A stretch of DNA of 25,073 nt from contig CABVAC010000027.1 of assembly GCA_902496275.1 (NCBI GenBank), positions 1-25,073 on the forward strand, written 5' to 3'. The position numbers and the translations under genes were made by a program. The DNA comes from an uncultured Collinsella sp. Its GTDB lineage: Bacteria; Actinomycetota; Coriobacteriia; Coriobacteriales; Coriobacteriaceae. Positions 15,224 through 21,007 of this stretch are shown one piece after another; within the stretch, counting starts at the first letter, position 1, and each line of letters starts with the position of its first letter. Under the pieces are notes generated by a model. The model was not told the DNA's origin. It saw only the letters and a program-made list of their open reading frames with translations, and searched no databases.

Positions 15224-16222
15224 CTACAGCTCAATATCGTTGAGCCATGTCGGTAGAGCGGTCTGCCGGATGCCTGCCGTCTGCAGCTTTTTGGCGAGTA
15301 TTCCTGCCGAGCGGACCTCGTTCATGGTAAAGCGCAGCAGAGGGTGACCGTAGAGCGATAGGTGCGCCTCGCGCTGTCGTTCGGCAACGAGCGCCTCGGC
15401 GGTGGTGCGTCCGGCCAGCATGGTCTGGTCGGTATATTTGATGAGCCCGTCGAGCTCGCCCAGCGTGAGTTCCCGCGCCTGGCGCTCCCAGGCAAAGTCC
15501 GTTCGTATGGGCTTGGCCGAATCGAAGGGGTCCTTCAGCTCGTATTGAAGCCAGTCGGGCGCAAAGCCCGTCTCGATCATGATGGCTCGGGCGACCGATT
15601 CCCCGCCGCTCTCGGCGCGGGCGTCGGCATATCGAAGCGTTGTGAGGGCGGTGCGAATCGCGCGACCATTGCGGGCAGTCGCTCGTTGCTCAACGGCCTC
15701 CATCAGCTGTTCCGACGCAAGGCCGAGCTTTGAGATCGCCGAATCGGCAATGGGCATGCCGTCGGCAAAACCAGTTTGCAGCAGGCAATCTGTGGCCGTT
15801 TGGATGGGCGGCGTTACCGATATGCCGGCTCTGCGTATTGCTCCGGCTGGCTCAATCTGGTGTCGCTGAATATGTGCGCCCGGACGAGCCGACGGCTTTG
15901 TCGAGCTGCAAACATGCACGACGTTCAGGTGTCGCCACGAGACCTCGAGCCCCAGCAGGCAAGCTGCCGAAAACGAGCAGAACGTCCAATCGGGATGGAT
16001 GATCGCAAGGGCGCGGAGGATTTCGCAATGGCGTTGCGCTCGGTTGAGTTCATCCCAGCGCGTTTTTCGCGCAAACAACCCCGGCATGGGCGAGACAACC
16101 GTGCCGCTGGTGCGCCGAAGGAGCGCTTTTCGGATCGCCGTGCTCGGGGGAATCAGGCAGCGCCCCTCTTGTTCGGCTTGAGTGAGCAGTTGGTCGATGA
16201 GCTGGTCATTGCAATGGGTCAT
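15224..16222 (-). CDS. AbiEi-like protein with PD-(D/E)XK nuclease-like C-terminus
   Basis: A 332-aa soluble protein I recognise only at domain level. The N-terminal half (about residues 5-150) resembles the winged-helix AbiEi antitoxin family (PMPGLFARKTRWDEL, then a segment like that following the wing). The C-terminal half looks like an actinobacterial restriction-endonuclease-fold domain related to DUF559/Vsr: Glu208, then RTDFAW (Asp242), GELDGLIKY (Glu256, Asp258, Lys262) and ERQREAHLSLYGHPLLRFT. No AbiEii-type toxin lies beside it. ATG at 16222 with AAGGAGG nine bases upstream. Two perfect 11-bp direct repeats sit in its upstream region, and 62-bp palindromic arrays flank it on both sides. 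It could be an orphan antitoxin-like regulator, a defence nuclease or part of a repeat-linked element; function unproven. Confidence 0.65.
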   Translation of the reverse strand: MTHCNDQLIDQLLTQAEQEGRCLIPPSTAIRKALLRRTSGTVVSPMPGLFARKTRWDELNRAQRHCEILRALAIIHPDWTFCSFSAACLLGLEVSWRHLNVVHVCSSTKPSARPGAHIQRHQIEPAGAIRRAGISVTPPIQTATDCLLQTGFADGMPIADSAISKLGLASEQLMEAVEQRATARNGRAIRTALTTLRYADARAESGGESVARAIMIETGFAPDWLQYELKDPFDSAKPIRTDFAWERQARELTLGELDGLIKYTDQTMLAGRTTAEALVAERQREAHLSLYGHPLLRFTMNEVRSAGILAKKLQTAGIRQTALPTWLNDIEL

Positions 16223-16277
16223 GAGCTACCGCCTCCTTTTGGGTAGCAAAAACGTATCAGCTGGAACTTGCCGCTCA

Positions 16278-16306
16278 GCTGACCAAAAGCTGACCAAAAT
16301 CTAACC
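16278..16306 (-). promoter_or_regulatory. Tandem 11-bp operator-like repeats before the AbiEi-like gene
   Basis: GCTGACCAAAA occurs twice without a gap (16278-16288, 16289-16299), and a weak third copy TCTAACC follows in register at 16300. On the gene's strand this reads TTTTGGTCAGC twice, 56-78 bases before its start. An 11-bp step puts the copies on about the same face of the helix, as expected of a regulator site. The rest of the gap 16307-16517 shows nothing I can name. Confidence 0.45.
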
Positions 16307-16517
16307 ATGCAGGTAGATGACCTGCTTTTGACGACATATTTCTTGTTTGAATCGGTGGGCGGTAATCGGCGACCTTGAACGGTAGCGAGTTATGAAGAAT
16401 GGGTAAGTTTCGGGACGTGTACTTTTTGAAAAAGAGCATTCTATCTGCTGTTTTGTGTTTCTGGATCGCATATTTGAAGGCATGTGATAAGGGCAGCGGA
16501 CTGTCGCCTTGTATCTG

Positions 16518-16627
16518 CGGAAACTGTGACCCGGAATTGCCACTCGGAATGGGACGTGCTTTCCGGATCGCCCTTCAAGCGGAAACTACGGCCCAGTTTT
16601 TGGCTCCAGAACGGGATATATTTTCCG
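16518..16627. repeat. Second copy of the 62-bp palindromic repeat, two units
   Basis: Left arms CGGAAACTGTGACCC (16518-16532) and CGGAAACTACGGCCC (16580-16594) are exactly 62 apart. Right arms GGGACGTGCTTTCCG (16551-16565) and GGGATATATTTTCCG (16613-16627) lie 33 bases after them. Loops are 18 and the linker 14 bases, the same plan as at 14926-15188. The first loop begins GGAATT and ends GAAT, as does the first loop of the other array. The two arrays bracket the AbiEi-like gene. Confidence 0.88.
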
Positions 16628-16682
16628 GAACGGTCCACGTGCGGGGGTGTACCGCCTCTTTTCGTGCGCCGCTTGTCGAATT

Positions 16683-16734
16683 ACGTTATAGCTAGCTATA
16701 TTATAGGAAGGTATAATATGGCTAGCTATAACGT
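16683..16734 (+). promoter_or_regulatory. 52-bp near-perfect palindrome over the ATPase promoter
   Basis: Arms of 23 bases (16683-16705 and 16712-16734) are complementary with a single mismatch around the centre GGAAGG. Each arm contains a 14-bp self-palindrome, TATAGCTAGCTATA at 16687-16700 and TATGGCTAGCTATA at 16717-16730. A consensus -10, TATAAT, lies at 16712-16717 between the two inner palindromes; another candidate promoter is TTGTCG (16673) with TATATT (16697). It looks like a two-site operator for the ATPase gene that begins 18 bases later. Confidence 0.6.
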
Positions 16735-16751
16735 GAAGGAAGGATGGCCCT

Positions 16752-18143
16752 ATGTTTATCGGAAGAACAGCGGAAATGTCCGAGCTCAATCGACTGTATG
16801 GCACGGGCTCCTTTGAGATGCCTGTGATTTACGGCCGCCGTCGCGTGGGTAAAACGCGCCTTATCACAGAGTTCATCCAAGGCAAGAAGGCTATTTACTT
16901 TCAAGCTCGTCGTACCAATGCGGAGGCAAACCTGCACGGCTTTAGCCAGGCGATACTTGCAGGCTCGGTTGGTGCTGCAGGCGTGTCGTTTCGTAGTCTT
17001 GACGAGGCGTTCGATGCATTGGCTACCATGGCTCGCACGGAGCGTTTGATTGTCGTGATTGACGAGTATCCCTATCTCGCCCAATCGAATCCCGAGATCA
17101 GCTCGTTGCTGCAAGACAAGATCGATCACTTGTACAAAGAGACCAAGCTCATGCTTATCCTGTGCGGGTCGTCGCTTTCGTTCATGGAAGAGCGGGTGCT
17201 GGGCTACGAGAGCCCACTATACGGTAGGCGTACGGCCCAGTTTAAGATCATGCCGCTCGATTTTACGACGACCCTCGGCCTGTGGCAGGGCATGAGTCGC
17301 GAAGACGCTGCGGTTTGCTATGGCATGACGGGCGGCATTCCTGCATATATCGAGAAAGTCGATCCTGTCGCACCGCTCAAGGACAACATCAAACGTCTTT
17401 TTCTTACTCCTACGGGCTATCTCTTTGAGGAGCCGAGTAACCTGCTATTGCAAGAGTGCCGCAATCCCGAGCAATATGATGCGATCGTGCAAGCAATTGC
17501 TCAGGGGCGCTCGAAGATCTCGGAGATTGCGAGCTCTACGGGAATCCCTGCGAGCAACGTAAAGAGCTATGTGGATAAGCTGGCGTCGCTTGGGATTGTC
17601 GAGCGCGAGCTGCCCCTAAACGAGACGAGCAATAAGCGAGCCGTGTATCTGCTGAGCGACCAGATGTTTAGGTTCTGGTACAAGTTTGTGCCGCAGAACA
17701 TTGGGCTGATTCAAAACGATATGACCGAGATGGCGTATAAGCGCATTGAGCCGCACGTATCGGATTACATGGGTACGGTCTTTGAGCTTATATGCAGACA
17801 ATACGTGTACGAACTCGCGCGCGCGGGCCAGCTCGATGTGGTTCCGGCGAGCGTCGGACGCTGGTGGGGGACGGACAATCGCACGCATACGCAGGAAGAA
17901 ATCGACTTGATTGTTGACGATGGCGAGGGCACTGCGCTGTTTGCGGAGTGCAAATGGCGCAATGAGCCGGTGGGCGAGGATGTTCTGGAAAAACTCGTGT
18001 ACCGAAGCGAGCTCTTTAGGCGGCAGCATAAAAGCTACGTGATCTTCTCGAAGCGTGGCTTTACGCAAGGATGTCAGGAAGCTGCGGCGAGCAGGGGAGA
18101 TGCCAAGCTGATTTCGTTTGCCGAGATGTGCGAGCGGAGATAA
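16752..18143 (+). CDS. AAA/STAND-like ATPase with DUF234-type nuclease-like C-terminus
   Basis: A 463-aa protein of the 'archaeal ATPase plus DUF234' type. Walker A is GRRRVGKT (28-35), Walker B LIVVIDEYPYL with Asp104-Glu105. Residues about 255-300 form a winged helix (KISEIASSTGIPASNVKSYVDKLASLGIVER). The C-terminal third has a PD-(D/E)XK-like core: EEIDLIV (Asp385) and AECKW (Glu399, Lys401). Such proteins are widespread in anaerobes and archaea; no defined role is established, with defence or mobile-element functions proposed. ATG at 16752 with GAAGGAAGG eight bases upstream. It is a single-gene unit behind a large palindromic operator, and AT-richer than the purine operon, hinting at acquisition. 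Confidence 0.85.
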   Translation: MFIGRTAEMSELNRLYGTGSFEMPVIYGRRRVGKTRLITEFIQGKKAIYFQARRTNAEANLHGFSQAILAGSVGAAGVSFRSLDEAFDALATMARTERLIVVIDEYPYLAQSNPEISSLLQDKIDHLYKETKLMLILCGSSLSFMEERVLGYESPLYGRRTAQFKIMPLDFTTTLGLWQGMSREDAAVCYGMTGGIPAYIEKVDPVAPLKDNIKRLFLTPTGYLFEEPSNLLLQECRNPEQYDAIVQAIAQGRSKISEIASSTGIPASNVKSYVDKLASLGIVERELPLNETSNKRAVYLLSDQMFRFWYKFVPQNIGLIQNDMTEMAYKRIEPHVSDYMGTVFELICRQYVYELARAGQLDVVPASVGRWWGTDNRTHTQEEIDLIVDDGEGTALFAECKWRNEPVGEDVLEKLVYRSELFRRQHKSYVIFSKRGFTQGCQEAAASRGDAKLISFAEMCERR

Positions 18144-18192
18144 CCAAGCGCGCTCTGATGTGATGCTCGGAATGGGTCGCGCTAAGGATGCC

Positions 18193-18307
18193 AAGCGTAA
18201 AACCTTCAATGAAAATGGCGTAAAAACTACATCTGTCATGGCGTAAAAACTACATTGAAAGTAGCGTAAAATCAGCATTGAGAATGGCGTAATTTCGCAT
18301 ATCGCGT
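18193..18307 (+). repeat. Five iteron-like repeats, exact 23-bp period
   Basis: Units start at 18193, 18216, 18239, 18262 and 18285. All carry GCGTAA at the same position. Units 2 and 3 share TGGCGTAAAAACTACAT; unit 4 is TAGCGTAAAATCAGCATTG; units 1 and 5 are the most diverged. The array ends 21 bases before the start of the DUF4143 ATPase gene. It resembles iterons or a multi-copy operator; spacing is near two helical turns. Confidence 0.82.
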
Positions 18308-18328
18308 GATAGAGAGGGACGGCCGTCT

Positions 18329-19624
18329 ATGGATGCACCAAAGAGATTGACCCAAAAGGGATATAGGCCCCGGCTCATAGAGGAGCGCCTCGACACCCTT
18401 ATACGGGCGTTTGGCTGTGTGGAGATCAACGGCCCCAAATGGTGCGGCAAGACCTGGACGGCGCTCTCTCGCTCGGCGAGCGTCTCCAGGCTCGATGAGC
18501 CTGCGCAGCGTGCGGCGGCAGAGGTCGACCCAAGCCTGGCGCTCATCGGCGATGCGCCACACCTGGTCGATGAATGGCAGGAGGTGCCCGAGGTTTGGGA
18601 TGCCGCCCGGCGTTTCGTGGACGCGAGCGGCAACGAACGGGGGACACTTTTGCTCACGGGCTCGACCGCGCTCAAAAGCGAGGAGCGCAGCCATGTTCGT
18701 CATTCCGGCACGGGTAGGATCGCCCGTCTGTCAATGCGCCCCATGGCCCTGTGTGAGTCGGGCGACGGCGAGCCGCTCGTGTCACTGGCAAGCCTCTTTA
18801 AGGGCGAGGATTTTGCCCCTCAGCGTCGCGAGAGCACGGTGGATGACGTCGCCCGCTGGTGCTGCAGGGGCGGTTGGCCTGCAAATCTTGGGCTTTCGGA
18901 AGATCTTGCGCGAGAGACGGCAAGCCAGTACGTGCACTCGGTGCTCGACGTCAACGTGCTGGACGAGGGCATGTCGCCCGAGCTTGCACACGGCCTTTTG
19001 CGAGCTCTTGCCATGAACGAGAGCCAGGCTGTCACGTACAAGACGCTCGTAAAGGACGCCTCGTACGGTGAGGCGGGCCCCGACGAGAGGACCATCGCTG
19101 CGTACTTGGACCTCTTCAACAGGCTCAAGCTGACCGAGGACCTGTGCGGATGGGAGCCGCCCATGCGCTCGAAGGCCCGCGTTCGCGTGCGCCCCAAGCG
19201 CTACTTCTGTGACCCGTCACTTGCGGCGGCGTTGCTGGGGGCTACCCCTGAGCGGCTGCTTGGCGATATGCAAACGCTGGGGATGCTCTTTGAGAATCTC
19301 GTCCTGCGCGACGTGCGCGTGTTCCTTTCCACCTACGGCGGTGTCGACAACAGTGTCCATTATTTCCGAGATGAGAAGGGCCTTGAGGTCGATCTGATCG
19401 TTGAGCACGACGGGCGCTGGGGAGCCATCGAGGTCAAGCTGAGTGATGCGAAAGCAGACGATGGAGCGAAAAATCTCAAGGCGCTGGAGAGGAAAGTGCT
19501 CTCCAATCCTGCCGCCCAGAATGCCGCGCCGGCGTTTTTGGCGGTCGTGGTTGGAAAGGGGAGCATTGCCTACACACGCGACGACGGCGTGGCGGTGATT
19601 CCCATGGCGGCACTTGGGGCGTAG
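18329..19624 (+). CDS. AAA_14 / DUF4143 ATPase
   Basis: A 431-aa ATP-binding protein of the AAA_14-DUF4143 family. Walker A is GPKWCGKT (35-42) and Walker B HLVDEWQEVP (Asp81-Glu82); the mid region has LLLTGS, the sensor-like strand typical of this family. The C-terminal DUF4143 part carries a PD-(D/E)XK-like core, GLEVDLIVE (Asp355) and AIEVKLSD (Glu368, Lys370). No biochemical role is firmly established for the family; the genes are very common in gut Actinobacteria and Bacteroidetes and vary between strains. ATG at 18329 with GAGAGGGA about 9 bases upstream. The 23-bp iteron-like array in front suggests its own regulation. It belongs to a different family from the ATPase at 16752, with different Walker A context. 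Confidence 0.88.
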   Translation: MDAPKRLTQKGYRPRLIEERLDTLIRAFGCVEINGPKWCGKTWTALSRSASVSRLDEPAQRAAAEVDPSLALIGDAPHLVDEWQEVPEVWDAARRFVDASGNERGTLLLTGSTALKSEERSHVRHSGTGRIARLSMRPMALCESGDGEPLVSLASLFKGEDFAPQRRESTVDDVARWCCRGGWPANLGLSEDLARETASQYVHSVLDVNVLDEGMSPELAHGLLRALAMNESQAVTYKTLVKDASYGEAGPDERTIAAYLDLFNRLKLTEDLCGWEPPMRSKARVRVRPKRYFCDPSLAAALLGATPERLLGDMQTLGMLFENLVLRDVRVFLSTYGGVDNSVHYFRDEKGLEVDLIVEHDGRWGAIEVKLSDAKADDGAKNLKALERKVLSNPAAQNAAPAFLAVVVGKGSIAYTRDDGVAVIPMAALGA

Positions 19625-19871
19625 TGGTTTTGCGGGCGTGCCGTGCTTCCTTTACCGAAAATCCATTTGGTAAACCAGATGCTCGCGGATAGAATAAAGT
19701 TGACGGCAGCCCAAGGGTGATAGCTGGGCAGCGCCGTTGCTTGGTCAAGAGGTCAGTGCCTTAATGGCAGCGACTTGTTATGCTTCGAATGCTGCTTGAG
19801 TGCCTCGGAAAGTTCGATAAGCGCCGTGAAGAGCGAGACCAAAGCAACCAAGAGCTCTACGAGCTCTGATG
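19625..19871. other. Intergenic region after the DUF4143 ATPase
   Basis: No gene is supported between the ATPase stop and the terminator. The minus strand has a short Leu/Val-rich frame (about 19764-19880, ending KHNKSLPLRH) with no ATG or ribosome site and an immediate upstream stop, so I do not call it. The region 19918-20064, beyond the terminator, also holds no recognisable feature except whatever promotes the exonuclease gene. Confidence 0.5.
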
Positions 19872-19917
19872 GGCCCGGGATGACCGCTGATTCAAGTCAC
19901 CGGGCCTAAATCTTTTT
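19872..19917 (+). terminator. Rho-independent terminator, repeat-type copy 1
   Basis: GGCCCGG (19872-19878) pairs with CCGGGCC (19900-19906), and TGAC/GTCA pair inside after a two-base bulge; TAAATCTTTTT follows. The loop region ATGACCGCTGATTCAAGTCA is 18/20 identical to that of the terminator at 20820, so the two are copies of one element on either side of the exonuclease gene. Confidence 0.78.
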
Positions 19918-20081
19918 CATGCATTTGAATAGAGCGGGCGACTCTCTTGGGGCCGTCTGCATGGCGTGTGCCTGGCGCGCGTGGCATTGCGCTCCGATTT
20001 CATGTCCGCACGAGCGCCTAACCTTACGGCAATGTAGCCGCTTATGTAACAAGCGGCAAGCAACGGAGAAAGGCCCTAACC

Positions 20082-20816
20082 GTGTCAGCTGAAAAGACGC
20101 CGTGTATCTCGGCTATCGATACGACGAACTTTGCGCGCCAGATTGTGCTGGACTTTGAGTTTGCGCCGGTGCCAAAGCAGCGCCAGCGACGTGGGCTGCG
20201 TAATGAGATTATCGAGGTCGGCGCCGTCAAGCTCGATTACCACGGCAACGTTATGGGCGAGTTCTCGCAGTTTGTGCAGACGGAATTTACCGAAGGCGTT
20301 GCGTTTTCCGTCCGCGAGCTTACGGGGATATCGGCCGTGGACACTGCGATGGCCGATCCGCTCTACATGGTAATCAAAAGGCTCAGCGATTGGATCGGTC
20401 GCTACTCCGCACAGGTAGTTTGCTGGAGCGGGGCGGACCGTCGACAGCTTTTGACCGAGTGCCAGGCAAAGCACATCGATCTTTCCGCTTTTCCTACGGA
20501 CTGGGTCGACCTGCAGGCGTTTTACACCTCGATCATGGACGTGGGCAGCCACGGGCGCGTCTCTTTGAGTGACGCGGCGACGTGGTTTGGCATCGAGTTC
20601 GACGAGTCGACGGGCCACGCCCACAGCGCCTTAGCCGATGCGCGCGTGACCGCCAAGTTGCTCAAGCAGGTGATGGACGGGAACTATCACGTGAGCCCGC
20701 GCGCCCAGGAGATCCGCCAGCGGTGGGGGATGGGCGAGCGAGCCCAGACGCGCCTCTCCAGCAGGTGCCCCGAGCTGAGCGATCTGCTGCTGAAGCTGAA
20801 GGCGGAGGGGAGGTAG
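20082..20816 (+). CDS. DEDDh-family 3'-5' exonuclease
   Basis: A 244-aa exonuclease of the RNase T/DNA polymerase III epsilon superfamily. Exo I is IVLDFEFAP (Asp24, Glu26), Exo II is VCWSGADRRQL (Asp119), Exo III is HAHSALADA (His181, Asp186), so all acidic residues and the DEDDh histidine are present. The C-terminal 40 residues (RAQEIRQRWGMGERAQTRL) are outside the nuclease domain and basic. It probably trims single-stranded DNA or RNA ends; the substrate is not clear. The start is GTG at 20082, with GGAGAAAGG at 20065-20073; no in-frame ATG lies near. It is a lone gene between two copies of the same terminator element and upstream of the restriction operon. Confidence 0.83.
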   Translation: MSAEKTPCISAIDTTNFARQIVLDFEFAPVPKQRQRRGLRNEIIEVGAVKLDYHGNVMGEFSQFVQTEFTEGVAFSVRELTGISAVDTAMADPLYMVIKRLSDWIGRYSAQVVCWSGADRRQLLTECQAKHIDLSAFPTDWVDLQAFYTSIMDVGSHGRVSLSDAATWFGIEFDESTGHAHSALADARVTAKLLKQVMDGNYHVSPRAQEIRQRWGMGERAQTRLSSRCPELSDLLLKLKAEGR

Positions 20817-20819
20817 GCG

Positions 20820-20864
20820 GGGCTCCGGGAATGACCTCTGACTCAAGTCAACGGGGCTCATTTT
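20820..20864 (+). terminator. Terminator, repeat-type copy 2
   Basis: GGGCTCCG (20820-20827) pairs with CGGGGCTC (20852-20859) using two G-U pairs; TGAC/GTCA pair inside, and ATTTTGCTTTC follows. Its core ATGACCTCTGACTCAAGTCA (20831-20850) matches that at 19880-19899 in 18 of 20 bases. It begins 3 bases after the exonuclease stop. Confidence 0.65.
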
Positions 20865-20890
20865 GCTTTCTTTGGAGCTTTCTCACGGGG

Positions 20891-20920
20891 CTGACTTTAC
20901 TTCGTCTCATTTCGTATAAA
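20891..20920 (+). promoter_or_regulatory. Candidate promoter of the hsd operon
   Basis: CTGACT (20891-20896) and TATAAA (20915-20920) are 18 bases apart, 88 bases before the hsdR start, after the exonuclease terminator. Matches to consensus are partial. The following 80 bases are AT-rich without a gene. Confidence 0.35.
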
Positions 20921-21007
20921 GCGGCTGCTAGATTGCATAGTGATGATAAAATTAATCAACTCAACATCAATAGCTGTCGCTTTGCGCAATGAGGGGTTCC
21001 GAGACGT

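Noticed and set aside
14926..16627. CRISPR array
   Set aside because: Repeats alternate in orientation, are only 15 bases and imperfect, units are few, and no cas gene is present. The resemblance is limited to constant spacing.
18239..18307. Plasmid or phage replication origin at the iteron-like repeats
   Set aside because: No replication initiator gene, DnaA box cluster or partition gene is nearby; a regulatory role fits the position better.
19764..19880. Small hydrophobic peptide on the minus strand, holin- or toxin-like
   Set aside because: A stop lies directly upstream in frame and there is no ATG or GTG start; only an internal TTG without ribosome site would serve.
20832..20992. Short plus-strand ORF beginning MTSDSSQRGS after the exonuclease
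   Set aside because: Its start lies inside the terminator element, whose other copy gives a similar but immediately stopped frame; no ribosome site.
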